This document shows positions 1-8,629 of a stretch of 64,000 bases of DNA, piece by piece. The DNA comes from Bacteroidota bacterium (lineage in GTDB: Bacteria > Bacteroidota > Bacteroidia > B-17B0 > Aurantibacillaceae): assembly GCA_013297775.1 (NCBI GenBank), contig JAAFIL010000003.1, positions 87,530 to 151,529 of the forward strand, written 5' to 3'. The notes under the pieces are model-generated. The model saw only the letters and a list, made by a program, of their open reading frames with translations, searched no databases and was not told the DNA's origin. The position numbers and the translations under genes were made by a program. Positions within the stretch are counted from its first letter, which is position 1. Each line of letters begins with the position of its first letter.

Positions 1-215
1 GGGATGGCGTAAAAGGTAGGTTGATAGCCTACTTCGCGCAATAAAGTGGTGAGCGCATCTTTGTTATCGGAGTTGTAGATGGCCAGCACTTGCGAAAGTG
101 AACCGGCATCAAGTGCGGCTTGAGCTTCGGCTACGCCGTTACCTACCGAGGAGATGATTTCGCCTAATGGAGCGGCTAAAACATCTTTCATAAAATCAAA
201 CGAATTGTCTGCCAT
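1..215 (-). CDS. Scaffold-family paralogue, N-terminal part only
   Basis: This is the first 71 residues of a gene that continues past the left edge of the window. The ATG is at 213-215, 11 bases after the stop of the upstream gene, so it belongs to the same operon. The visible residues carry the family pattern: an N-terminal helix with GEIISSVGNGVAEAQAALDA at about residues 18-37 and then VGYQPTFYAI near residue 62, which matches LGFTPTFYQF in the neighbours. There is no signal peptide. The function is unknown. The call rests on this motif similarity within the cluster, and the rest of the protein cannot be seen. Confidence 0.8.
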   Translation of the reverse strand, partial: MADNSFDFMKDVLAAPLGEIISSVGNGVAEAQAALDAGSLSQVLAIYNSDNKDALTTLLREVGYQPTFYAI

Positions 216-226
216 AATAGTAATTT

Positions 227-2191
227 TTAATTGTATTTGTTTTTTTCTTTTGCGAATATCACTGTAATAGTACTTCCTTCAATGATATCTGTATTAGCGG
301 CAGGATGTTGCTTAAACGATTGACCGATTACCTTTGTTGATGAGAATTGATAAACAGGTTTTAATTTTAAACCATAATTCGCTAAACGTTTGCGTACTTC
401 TGTTTCTGTCAATCCACTTAAATCTGGTAATTTAGCTTCATTGGTATTCGTTGGATTTAGGTCGGTTGATTTAACATCTATGCGAATATTACTCAATGCA
501 CTTCCGTTTAATCCTTCTGCCAACATATCATCTACTAATTGTAGTTTTAAGCCCTCACTATCGTTTTGAACCAATACTTTTAAATCGAGCGACATGTTAC
601 TTAATTGATATTTACTATTCCCCAAATTTTGATTGGCTAAGTTAATTTCGTTAATTACATTACTATATACTTCGTTCGCTTGCATGGTACGTTGTTCGCG
701 GAGTTCGGCTTGCTTACCTACTAAACGTCCGTAATTTTCGTTGGCTTCTTCTGTCTTTTTGATTAAATCTTGGTTTAGCCCAATGATACGAACATCTTTT
801 TCGTTTACACTTGTGTTTAACGATTGAATGGTTGCATCTTTCGTAACAATATCCGATCTAAGTTGGCGTATTACCGCTCCGTTTTGGGTAATTGTAGCTT
901 GTGCGCCATTATAATCTGTTTGAAGTGCTGCTAACGCATTTGTTCTTTGTTGTAACTCATTTGTTAAACTGGTTACTTGTCCGCGTGAAGCATTTAAGGT
1001 CGAATTTAAGTCTGTATTTTGTAAATTCAATTGATTATTATTTGCCTGTAAAGTATTAATCTCTGCATTCTTTACCATCAAGGTTTGATTCAATTGATCA
1101 ATAGCTGTATTTTTCTCTTGAATGGTTTGTCGTAAGCCATTAGATACATTACGCTCGATTGTTAACTCAGTAGTTAAACTTGAATTTAACTGGTTAAGTT
1201 GTGTAAGATTAGTATTTAACGTATTAATCTCTGTATTCTTGGCAGTCAAGGTTTGATTTAATTGTTCAATAGCTGTATTCTTCTCTTGAATGGTTTGTCG
1301 TAAGCTAGTCGTTAATGCACGCTCAGTGGTTAAATCACTGGTTAGCTTTGCTACGTTTTGATTTAAACTTAATATGTTGGCATTCGCTACATTCAAATCA
1401 TTATTTAATTTAGAAACTTGTGTTTCTAATTGAGTAATGCGTCCGTTAAGCGTAACATTAGATGCGTTGAGCGAGGCCACTAAATTGGTTAAACGATTGG
1501 TTTCATTTAAAGCGGTATTGTAATCGCCTTGTAATTTTCCATACGCCGATTGTAGGTTTGCTAACTCATTTCTTGCATTTTGTAAATCAGATTGGCAATT
1601 GGGATCGCCGCCGCTTGAAGGTTTAAAACCAGTAGCTATAACAACAGATGTTTTACCGTTTTCTGTTGCATTCATGGCTAATCGTTGAATGGTTTTATCA
1701 TCTAAAATCCATATATCGCCAAAATCAACATTCATTTCAAAATCACCTTCTTGTGCACGTGCCGCTAAAGTAGTTTTACTTTTAGCTGACAATTTTTTAG
1801 AACTGCTAAGAGGCTTGCGCACCCGCGACTTTGAATTAAAGAGCGGAACAAAATTAAGTTCGTGATTATACGAAAGTACATACGTTAATTCGTTATTTTC
1901 TTTAAGATTTATGCTTGCTGCATTCTTTTCTGTACTACCAGTTAAACGTAGAGACGGGAAACCGCCATTATCAATGCTTCCAATAATAGTTTGCCAAGCT
2001 GGAATTTCGCCAAGATTAACTTTGGCACTAAAATTAATTGAGCCATTAATTGGAAGAATGGGTTCATTAAAAAAATTCTCCCATTGGTTATTAGCTGTAC
2101 TAAAATATTGAAGATTGACTTGTATTTGTTCAGTACTAAAGCTCTCTCCAGTACTGAATAGGTTTGCTGTAAAATTTGCTTGTGTTATCAC
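227..2191 (-). CDS. Long coiled-coil protein with C-terminal PASTA domain
   Basis: A 654-residue protein of unknown role starting at a GTG (2191), since no in-frame ATG lies near. Residues 1-150 look beta-rich and ungrouped. About 200-520 is a long Asn/Gln/Thr/Leu-rich coiled coil with an internal duplication: LRQTIQEKNTAI occurs twice about 62 residues apart. About 525-580 is a small domain with SLDLKVLVQND. Residues 588-648 fit a PASTA domain (PDLSGLTETEVRKRL, then QHPAANTDIIEGSTITVIF). PASTA domains normally bind peptidoglycan stem peptides outside the cell, yet there is no signal peptide or membrane segment. It lies 21 bases after the previous gene. A fibre or tether in the proposed assembly is inferred. 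Confidence 0.8.
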   Translation of the reverse strand: MITQANFTANLFSTGESFSTEQIQVNLQYFSTANNQWENFFNEPILPINGSINFSAKVNLGEIPAWQTIIGSIDNGGFPSLRLTGSTEKNAASINLKENNELTYVLSYNHELNFVPLFNSKSRVRKPLSSSKKLSAKSKTTLAARAQEGDFEMNVDFGDIWILDDKTIQRLAMNATENGKTSVVIATGFKPSSGGDPNCQSDLQNARNELANLQSAYGKLQGDYNTALNETNRLTNLVASLNASNVTLNGRITQLETQVSKLNNDLNVANANILSLNQNVAKLTSDLTTERALTTSLRQTIQEKNTAIEQLNQTLTAKNTEINTLNTNLTQLNQLNSSLTTELTIERNVSNGLRQTIQEKNTAIDQLNQTLMVKNAEINTLQANNNQLNLQNTDLNSTLNASRGQVTSLTNELQQRTNALAALQTDYNGAQATITQNGAVIRQLRSDIVTKDATIQSLNTSVNEKDVRIIGLNQDLIKKTEEANENYGRLVGKQAELREQRTMQANEVYSNVINEINLANQNLGNSKYQLSNMSLDLKVLVQNDSEGLKLQLVDDMLAEGLNGSALSNIRIDVKSTDLNPTNTNEAKLPDLSGLTETEVRKRLANYGLKLKPVYQFSSTKVIGQSFKQHPAANTDIIEGSTITVIFAKEKNKYN

Positions 2192-2212
2192 GGTAATAGT
2201 TTTTAAAGGTTA

Positions 2213-2920
2213 TTAATTTTTAGTTACCGAAATGGTTTTGATGATAGTTGCAAAACCTATTTGTATAGCGTAGTTATAAGTTCCGCTGTTATACTGATCG
2301 GTATTTACTCTAAGATAAGTAGTAGCAATACCCTCATCATTTGTTCTAACTTCGGCTATTTCTAATGACGGTAAGATGATGTCTGAGTCATTGAGGGACT
2401 TGGTTAACTCTTCATCTACATTAAATTCGATTAATGAATTTTTAAGTTTTTCGCCGCTAGTGTTACTCAATTCGGCAACAATAGGAATACGAAGGTTTTG
2501 CCGATCACCACCTGGTGAATTGGCTTCCACTTTTGTTAGAAGCACCATTTGTGGCAATCCTTCGTTGGGTGCTACGGCAATATAACGCCCCGAAATTTTA
2601 CTTTTCATTTCGATTACCGTTTTGTTTTCGCTACTTTTAACTGTCGAAAACTTAAAGCTGGCTCTAGGTGCGCCAAATCGGAATGGTAAGGTTGATGAGC
2701 CACCACCCGAAGCTGTTTCGGTTTTTATTTCCTCAAATTCGGAGTTAACTTGTAATTCAAAATCGAGGTATGGCAATTGGTACATAACGTTGGGTCGGCC
2801 AAATTCATCATAAGGTGCCACGTTACGTAGTTGTTTTTGCGCATCATTTAAACCGGTTGCCAATCCAGTTAAAATGTCGTTTAAGGCAAACTTATTGATT
2901 GCCGATTGTTCTGTTCCCAT
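2213..2920 (-). CDS. Hypothetical protein, divergent member of the scaffold cluster
   Basis: A 235-residue protein without signal peptide. The N-terminus (NDILTGLATGLNDAQKQL, about residues 13-30) parallels the GIAEAQ-x-ALD helix of the other family members. QLPYLDFELQVNSEFEE (about 48-64) takes the place of their FYQF-x-x-x-IEVK strand. The remainder is beta-rich, with a Gly/Ser loop near residue 72 and a C-terminal part (about 120-235) that could be an Ig-like or transthyretin-like sandwich. It lacks the YSAEGSS block, so membership is distant. It sits 20 bases after the KEKE-rich gene. I do not recognise a named family. Confidence 0.75.
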   Translation of the reverse strand: MGTEQSAINKFALNDILTGLATGLNDAQKQLRNVAPYDEFGRPNVMYQLPYLDFELQVNSEFEEIKTETASGGGSSTLPFRFGAPRASFKFSTVKSSENKTVIEMKSKISGRYIAVAPNEGLPQMVLLTKVEANSPGGDRQNLRIPIVAELSNTSGEKLKNSLIEFNVDEELTKSLNDSDIILPSLEIAEVRTNDEGIATTYLRVNTDQYNSGTYNYAIQIGFATIIKTISVTKN

Positions 2921-2940
2921 GTTATTTATTTTAGTTTGGT

Positions 2941-4266
2941 TTAATACTCTTGATTCTTTTTACGTTCGCGTCGTTCTTCCCGTTTGCGTTCGCGTTTTGC
3001 TTCCCAACTTTCGTTTCGTTTTCTTTCTTCTTCACGTTCGCTGCGTTTATCCTTTTCGTTCTCTTTCGGTGCAGGTTTTTCTTTCTCCTTTTCCGATGTT
3101 GGTGCCTTTTCTTTTTCCTTTACCGTTTCTTTTTCTTTACTTGGTTTCGCTTTATCTACTTTTTCGAATTCCTTCTTTTGGTCTAACACTTTTTTTAATT
3201 GTTCGCGTTTTTCGTCAAAACTGGTTTGTGTTTCTTTAACAGAAGATAAAAGTTGATCGGCTTTTTTTTGGAAGCGTGATTTAATGGAAAGAAGTTCACG
3301 TTTTTTTTCATTTAATTTTTCCCACGACTCGTTAATTGGATTAACTACTTTTTCTTTTAATGCACTTGCTTTTTCGCCTACGTTTTTTAAGGCTTGAAGT
3401 TTATCAGACCCTATTAATTCGCTTGCTTTATCAAGGTTTTTAGCCGCCTCGGCGTTTCCGCTTTGTTTAATAAGGCTATCTAGTTTTTTATAGTAATCTT
3501 TTACTTCGTTTAATTTCTTTTCAATTTTTTTAGTTTCGGTTTTAGCTTTTTGTGTATAATCGCTTAAACGTTTACTTGTTTTTTGCGTATAATCGCTTAC
3601 ACGTTTAACTGTTTTTTCAATCGTATCTATTTTTTGTTGAGCAATTCGTAACGATTGAAGTGCTTTCGTTTTTTTCTCTTTAGAAATTAGATTTAATCCT
3701 TCTTGTTTTTTTTCGATGAGTTTTTTTCTCAGTTCATCCGAATCGGGTAGTTTTAAATTAGCTAGTTTTAAATCGGCTAAAGATTTTGGTTTACGAAGAC
3801 CCTCCTCGTTTTTCTTTTTTCGATCGGCACTTACGTTTAGATCAGAAAAACGAGAGGCTTCGTTTTCAGAGTAATCTGTCTGCTCGTCGGTATCGCTAAA
3901 TGCGGTTTTGGCTTTAATTTTATTAAGTTGACGTTCTCTTAATTTTTTACTTGCTTGTTTATCACGAAATGCTTGCCACTGCTTTTCAGCCTCTTTTTTT
4001 TCTTTGAAACTAGGAATGTACTGTTCATAACGTCTGGATTTACTGTCGTCGTCACTACCGGATTGAGTCAGACCCTTCATGGTTTGTTCCAGTTCATCGC
4101 GCTCGTTTAAAAGCGATTGCAGTTCGTCATTTTTAATTCCAAGCGAATTCAACGCTTGTTGCAGATTCTGTCCATTATTCATCTCTGATGCGATGGTACT
4201 CGAATCCTGATCCTGAGTAGTTTCAGCGTTTGTTTGCGGTAAGAAATTTTTCCAGTTCTTTGCCAT
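2941..4266 (-). CDS. Lys/Glu-rich coiled-coil protein with KEKE tail
   Basis: A 441-residue, extremely charged protein. Residues 1-60 are Gln/Asn-rich and about 45-330 are predicted helical or coiled coil, with heptad-like Leu/Lys/Glu. A short internal repeat KRVSDYTQK / KRLSDYTQK occurs near residues 220-235. The last 100 residues are almost entirely Lys, Glu, Arg, Pro and Ser (repeated EKEK). There is no signal peptide, membrane segment or recognisable enzyme domain. The composition produces long open frames on the opposite strand that are artefacts. Position, 27 bases behind a scaffold gene and 20 ahead of the next, places it in the operon. A linker or internal filler role is only a guess. 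Confidence 0.8.
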   Translation of the reverse strand: MAKNWKNFLPQTNAETTQDQDSSTIASEMNNGQNLQQALNSLGIKNDELQSLLNERDELEQTMKGLTQSGSDDDSKSRRYEQYIPSFKEKKEAEKQWQAFRDKQASKKLRERQLNKIKAKTAFSDTDEQTDYSENEASRFSDLNVSADRKKKNEEGLRKPKSLADLKLANLKLPDSDELRKKLIEKKQEGLNLISKEKKTKALQSLRIAQQKIDTIEKTVKRVSDYTQKTSKRLSDYTQKAKTETKKIEKKLNEVKDYYKKLDSLIKQSGNAEAAKNLDKASELIGSDKLQALKNVGEKASALKEKVVNPINESWEKLNEKKRELLSIKSRFQKKADQLLSSVKETQTSFDEKREQLKKVLDQKKEFEKVDKAKPSKEKETVKEKEKAPTSEKEKEKPAPKENEKDKRSEREEERKRNESWEAKRERKREERRERKKNQEY

Positions 4267-4293
4267 GGTTTCAGCGTTTAAAAAGAGTTGTGG

Positions 4294-4809
4294 TTAAGTG
4301 GTAGGTTCAGCGTTTTCGACTTGTTCGTTTCGGACTAATTCTTTTAAGCGTTGTTCAAAAATACTAGGTACTGGTATAGTAACTAATTTTGTACGCATTA
4401 AAGAACTTCCTTCTGCCGAGTACTGAAACTTTTGAGAGTAACTGGCATTTACCGAAGCTGAAAAAACGAATGTTCTGACCCTAGTTCTAACGGATACATT
4501 GGTTTCGGATGAACGGGACATGGAGATAGCCATTTTGATTTCGATGACTGTATCTACAAACTGATAGAAGGTTGGGGTAAAGCCTAAGCTGAGTAGGCTA
4601 TAAGCTTTACCGCCTTCTTCGAGTTTTACCAATGACTCGTCGTCTCTAACCATATCGCCGTTAGCATTTTGTTTAAAGCCTGACATCATTTGAGCAATTT
4701 TAACAGACATTTTATCGAGTGCCAATTGGGCCTCGGCTATGCCAACACCTAAGTTCTTTACCATTTCGGGAAAGGGGGCGTTTAGTAATTCTTGTCCTAT
4801 GCTGCTCAT
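4294..4809 (-). CDS. Scaffold-family protein, minimal form
   Basis: At 171 residues this is the shortest complete member and best defines the core. Helix: NAPFPEMVKNLGVGIAEAQ, then LALD-x-x-S (about 10-35). Strand motif: LLSLGFTPTFYQFVDTVIEI (about 72-91) followed by KMAIS. C-terminal block: SVNASYSQKFQYSAEGSS at about 118-135, then a TIPVPSIFEQRLKEL tail. There is no signal peptide and no membrane segment. It is closest to the 300-residue neighbour upstream (both begin SIG-x-x-LL), suggesting tandem duplication. I know of no characterised homologue. A faint resemblance in motif order to DUF2589 or trypsin-co-occurring (trypco2) domains is a low-confidence idea that needs a profile search. 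Confidence 0.85.
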   Translation of the reverse strand: MSSIGQELLNAPFPEMVKNLGVGIAEAQLALDKMSVKIAQMMSGFKQNANGDMVRDDESLVKLEEGGKAYSLLSLGFTPTFYQFVDTVIEIKMAISMSRSSETNVSVRTRVRTFVFSASVNASYSQKFQYSAEGSSLMRTKLVTIPVPSIFEQRLKELVRNEQVENAEPTT

Positions 4810-4842
4810 GTTATGACGGTGATAGAGTTTAACTTAATTGAA

Positions 4843-5745
4843 TTATTTGCCTTCGCGTGCAATTTCCATTTGCTGACGGATACGCTCTTCAAGAATAGCA
4901 GGAGCTGGAATTGGCGTTAATTTGGTACGCAATAAACTTGATCCTTCTGCTGAGTAACTGAATTTTTGAGAGTAGCTGGCGTTTACTTGCGTTGTATTGA
5001 CTTGACGCGATAAACGACCACGACCAAAACCGAAACTTAAACCAACTGAACCACCACGTGAGGTGCTGCTACGACTAATTTGACTATTTGTTTCTTCGGT
5101 AAAACGAATTGAAATTTTCACTTCAATAATGGTATCTACAAATTGATAGAAGGTTGGTGTAAATCCTAATTCTAACATCGAAACACGAGTTGGAATATAA
5201 ACAACTGTATTAGTGCCTGTTGCTTTAACGCGGTAAGTTAAATCAGTAGGATTAACAACATTTACATACCGATCGGTGGTATTAGCAGGATTAAATTTGT
5301 AGTACAATGGTGTGGTAGCATTACTTTTATAATACTTCTCAGTTGATTCTGCTGGAGCGGTAACATTCCCTACTGTTAAGTTAGAAGATGTATCTGGATC
5401 ACCTGCTACTAAATAGACATCTTCTTCAACATTAGTATTGTTGTTAATTACAGTACTTTTAATACTTGCTCTTAAAGCGGCATCGCTAGATGAGTTATAT
5501 AACTCTAACGCATCGCTTAACAAAAAGCGTTCTTTACCAAAAAATACGCGGCTATCTGCAAATGTAACGCGCTCTTCGTCGCCGATGGTTTGTGTGATGG
5601 TTTTTAAACCACCCATCATTTGCGCTACTTCTATGGAGTTAGAGTCTAACGCCATTTGGCCCTCAGCAATTGCTAAAGCCATGTCTCTGATCATGTCGCC
5701 CATTGGCACATCTAACAGATCTCTTCCAATACTTGGTCTTGTCAT
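4843..5745 (-). CDS. Scaffold-family protein with Asn/Thr-rich insert
   Basis: A 300-residue paralogue. The helix module (DMALAIAEGQMALDSNS, about 20-36) is separated from the strand motif (LELGFTPTFYQFVDTIIEVK, about 192-211) by roughly 145 residues. That insert is rich in Asn, Thr, Val and Tyr and looks like a beta domain. A Gly/Arg/Ser loop (GLSFGFGRGRLSRQ) precedes the C-terminal block NASYSQKFSYSAEGSSLLRT (about 254-273) and an IPAPAILEERI tail. In the shorter neighbour the same positions are joined by about 35 residues. No signal peptide. Together with the 171-residue protein it is the clearest recent duplication in the cluster. Confidence 0.85.
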   Translation of the reverse strand: MTRPSIGRDLLDVPMGDMIRDMALAIAEGQMALDSNSIEVAQMMGGLKTITQTIGDEERVTFADSRVFFGKERFLLSDALELYNSSSDAALRASIKSTVINNNTNVEEDVYLVAGDPDTSSNLTVGNVTAPAESTEKYYKSNATTPLYYKFNPANTTDRYVNVVNPTDLTYRVKATGTNTVVYIPTRVSMLELGFTPTFYQFVDTIIEVKISIRFTEETNSQISRSSTSRGGSVGLSFGFGRGRLSRQVNTTQVNASYSQKFSYSAEGSSLLRTKLTPIPAPAILEERIRQQMEIAREGK

Positions 5746-5837
5746 GTTTTCTAGTTTTTAATTGTTATTACTTGTTTTTTATTTTTTTGTTTTTTGTTTT
5801 TTTGCAAAATGGTTTTGCGATTTAGATTGCATTTGGA

Positions 5838-6578
5838 TTAACTAACCGTGAACGTTACTTCTTTTGAAATTTCGGGACGACTAACAACAGTGGCTTTAAT
5901 TTTTAAAGTACCTGCGGTTGCTGTGGTTTTAAATACAAACTTAGTATCATCCGACGAAATTTTTGTGATGCTGTTGTTTCCTGATTCGATAGTCCATGCT
6001 AACGTTTTATTTTTTGCATAAGAAGGTTTTACCTCAGCCGTGATAATAGTTTCGGTAGAGTTTACACTTAATTCTAAATCGCCAGCGGTGTTAACATCAA
6101 CATTAACAGCTACAAGCTCTAAACTATCTACCCGAACTGCAATTTCATTTAAAATTTGCTTAAGGTTTTCGGGTGCTGGTAAAGATACCATGCGTGTTGC
6201 AATGGATGAGGAACCTTCGGCAGACATATCGAACTTACGAGCGTAAGACGCGCTTACACTTACTGCGACAACCTTTGCCTGTATGCCTAAAGAAAGGCTA
6301 CCACTAAACGATTCGGACTCGCTCATCGAGAATTCCATTTTTGCCTCAATGCTGGCTTCTGTAAAGGCGTAAAACGTGGGAGTAAATCCTAAACCAATAA
6401 GATTATACTCTTGACCGCCTATATCTACCTTTGTAGCAGCCATTTTTGCCGCCGTAGCAACCGAGTTGGCATCTAATGCCGCCTGTGCTTCGGCTATTGA
6501 TAACCCGAGCTTCTCTATTAATAGTGGAAGCGGCGAGTTAGTCAACGTATTGGTGATGGTGCTGATTGCATTTGACAT
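5838..6578 (-). CDS. Scaffold-family protein with C-terminal Ig-like domain
   Basis: A 246-residue paralogue: PLPLLIEKLGLSIAEAQAAL (about 16-35), LGFTPTFYAFTEASIEAKM (about 61-79), then SASYARKFDMSAEGSS (about 106-121) and SLPAPENL. After the core, residues about 150-246 form a separate beta domain resembling a bacterial Ig-like (Big_2 type) fold, with TLAWTIESGN and ATAGTLKIKATV. Ig-like domains often mediate adhesion or spacing on surfaces, but no signal peptide is present. It is followed by a 92-base A-rich leader before the next gene and lies 11 bases after the OmpA-type gene. Confidence 0.85.
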   Translation of the reverse strand: MSNAISTITNTLTNSPLPLLIEKLGLSIAEAQAALDANSVATAAKMAATKVDIGGQEYNLIGLGFTPTFYAFTEASIEAKMEFSMSESESFSGSLSLGIQAKVVAVSVSASYARKFDMSAEGSSSIATRMVSLPAPENLKQILNEIAVRVDSLELVAVNVDVNTAGDLELSVNSTETIITAEVKPSYAKNKTLAWTIESGNNSITKISSDDTKFVFKTTATAGTLKIKATVVSRPEISKEVTFTVS

Positions 6579-6589
6579 GGTTTCTGATT

Positions 6590-8440
6590 TTAGCCGTTAG
6601 GATTAATTAAACTTAAAATATATGCTTTAAACTCGGGAGGTGGAGGCAATGAGCGCAAACGAGCCGACATGGAAGCACTTCCTTCTAACGACATGTTATA
6701 AGCGCGCGCCGTGCGGAAATCAACGGCTGCACTTACTGCAAACGACGATGGATTTTTAATCGTTTCTGCATCTTTTTTCAAGAGGTAATCGCTATTTACT
6801 GTATCATCTATGATGATTGTATTTTCGTTAGCAGATGAATTGTTTTCTTTTGCCGATAAATCTTCAATTTCAATTTCTTTCGTTTGAGAATTATAAGCAA
6901 CGAATTCAATTTTAGTATCTTGATGTAAAAGATAAACCGTTTCTTGAACTTTTTCAGCTTTGTATTTATTGCTGAAACTAGCCAGGTTAAATTTATCTAA
7001 AAAATCTTGCGTACTTGTAACTGCTGTTAAGTTCACAGTATCTCCACCGTAGGCAAACCCGATGCCAACAGATGGCGAAGCTAAGGGAGCTATTTTAGCA
7101 ATGTACCCATTGGCGTTTCCAATTAATTCTGTAGCGTCAATATCTTGCGCTGGATTGGCAGCTGCGTTAAAGCTAGGCCCTTCAATGTAGAAATAATCAG
7201 CCACATCAGACGTTAATTTAATAACCACTTTTCTAAACTGTGGGTCTCTAACGCCGTTTGGAGGATTAGGAATATTATTATCGCTTGTTAGATTATTACC
7301 TCCTCCTAAAGCTAAACGCTCACCTTTTACAGACTCGCTAATTTGATTAGTTACATTCCATTGTTTATCTGAAAAGAAATTTTTAACTATCGCAATGCGG
7401 TCATACGCTAACTTCTCATTATAATCCCACGGTCCGCTACTATCAGTATGCCCTTCGATTTCAACTTTTACGTGAGGTGCACTTGCAAGTAAAGCACGTA
7501 AGGCTACTAATTTATCGTGAACACCGGTATTGTTAAATGTACCATCTGCGTAATTGTAATCTATTCTTTCACGTTTATCGAAACCAAAATAAATGACGAT
7601 TGCTGCATTGGGTTGGCTTTTAAACGGCAACCCCACTACTTTATTACCTGTACCTAAAGCGGTTGCTAAAGCCTGAGAACTCGCATTTGCTAAGGTAGCT
7701 GAATAACTAGAAGCAATGGTTAAATCGTTACCTGATACAACAGTAAAACTACTAGGCGTTCCTGGATACTCCTTAACGCGTAATACGCCTGCGGGATGCG
7801 TTGATTTGGGAACAAAAGCGGCAATATAGCCGTTGTGATAATTGACCCAAGCACCAGCAGAGGTGGTTACATTGCTTAAACTGTGTTGCGATTGCAATTT
7901 AGTTTCTACGCGCTCAACGTTTTCGGCAGTTCGCATTTTATCGGCAAAGTCTTCCACCTTTTGAATGGCGGTCTTTTGCTGATCCATGCTAATGGTTTTG
8001 TTTTGAATTTTAACGGACTTGCTTTCGGTAGAACGCATGATAACGGATTTGCTACTTTTAAACTCCTTACGGTGTTTATCCTGTTTACTTTTTTCTACCC
8101 AATCAATATCTTCTTTTGTGTATCCTTTGCTTTTGTAATAGTCAATTTTAAGAGAAGCTTTTAATTCTTCTTCTTGACTAGCCTGCATTTCTAAATGAAT
8201 AGACGCGCTTACATCGGCGTATTCAAATTGATAAAATGCAGGAACAAAGCCTAACTCAAGTAGTGATTTACCTGCTACTTGTTGTTCGGACAAACGAATC
8301 AATTGTCGGATGGAATTGTCGTCCAGTTTTTCCTGTGCCTGTGCAATTCCTAAGGCTAATGACGTAAAAATGGCACTTACATCTACTTTTTGTAGAACGC
8401 TGGCGGCATCTTTTAAGTCTTCGATTGATTTTGATGACAT
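6590..8440 (-). CDS. Scaffold-family protein with inserted OmpA-like domain
   Basis: A 616-residue protein in which the family core is split. The helix (LALGIAQAQEKLDDNS, about 28-43) and strand motif (LLELGFVPAFYQFEYAD, about 60-76) are at the N-terminus. The C-terminal block (FRTARAYNMSLEGSASMSAR, then LPPPPEF) occupies the last 50 residues. In between are a charged helical region (about 95-190), a beta region and an OmpA/MotB-type domain at about 275-412. That domain carries GHTDSSG and a downstream DRIA, which retain the Asp and Arg that bind diaminopimelate in peptidoglycan. OmpA domains normally follow a signal peptide or lipobox; none is seen here. It is the largest paralogue and the most useful clue to where the system acts. 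Confidence 0.85.
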   Translation of the reverse strand: MSSKSIEDLKDAASVLQKVDVSAIFTSLALGIAQAQEKLDDNSIRQLIRLSEQQVAGKSLLELGFVPAFYQFEYADVSASIHLEMQASQEEELKASLKIDYYKSKGYTKEDIDWVEKSKQDKHRKEFKSSKSVIMRSTESKSVKIQNKTISMDQQKTAIQKVEDFADKMRTAENVERVETKLQSQHSLSNVTTSAGAWVNYHNGYIAAFVPKSTHPAGVLRVKEYPGTPSSFTVVSGNDLTIASSYSATLANASSQALATALGTGNKVVGLPFKSQPNAAIVIYFGFDKRERIDYNYADGTFNNTGVHDKLVALRALLASAPHVKVEIEGHTDSSGPWDYNEKLAYDRIAIVKNFFSDKQWNVTNQISESVKGERLALGGGNNLTSDNNIPNPPNGVRDPQFRKVVIKLTSDVADYFYIEGPSFNAAANPAQDIDATELIGNANGYIAKIAPLASPSVGIGFAYGGDTVNLTAVTSTQDFLDKFNLASFSNKYKAEKVQETVYLLHQDTKIEFVAYNSQTKEIEIEDLSAKENNSSANENTIIIDDTVNSDYLLKKDAETIKNPSSFAVSAAVDFRTARAYNMSLEGSASMSARLRSLPPPPEFKAYILSLINPNG

Positions 8441-8561
8441 TTGTTTTTGTTTTTAATGGTTAAACATTTTTTCTTCTTTAAAAGACATAGTTTATTTATG
8501 CTGCCAGAAGCAACTATTTTTAAACTTTATTCTTTGGGAGAAGAGCGGATTGGTTACCGCT

Positions 8562-8588
8562 TTAGCATTCGCTACTACGAATGGCTAA
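8562..8588 (-). other. Hairpin in the 189-base gap inside the operon
   Basis: The gap 8441-8629 between the TPR gene and the OmpA-type gene is the longest inside the operon and holds no gene I can support. TTAGCATTCG (8562-8571) pairs with CGAATGGCTAA (8578-8588) apart from one bulged base, with a 6-base loop. No T-run follows on the minus strand, so an mRNA processing or stabilising element is more likely than a terminator. Two TTGACTC direct repeats (8594-8600 and 8613-8619) lie on its other side. Confidence 0.35.
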
Positions 8589-8629
8589 TGGTGTTGACTC
8601 AGTTTTTGTTTTTTGACTCGTTTTGGTTT

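Noticed and set aside
2874-3256. Three long plus-strand frames opposite the KEKE gene
   Set aside because: They are mirror images of Lys/Glu codons (giving Phe/Leu/Ser-rich translations).
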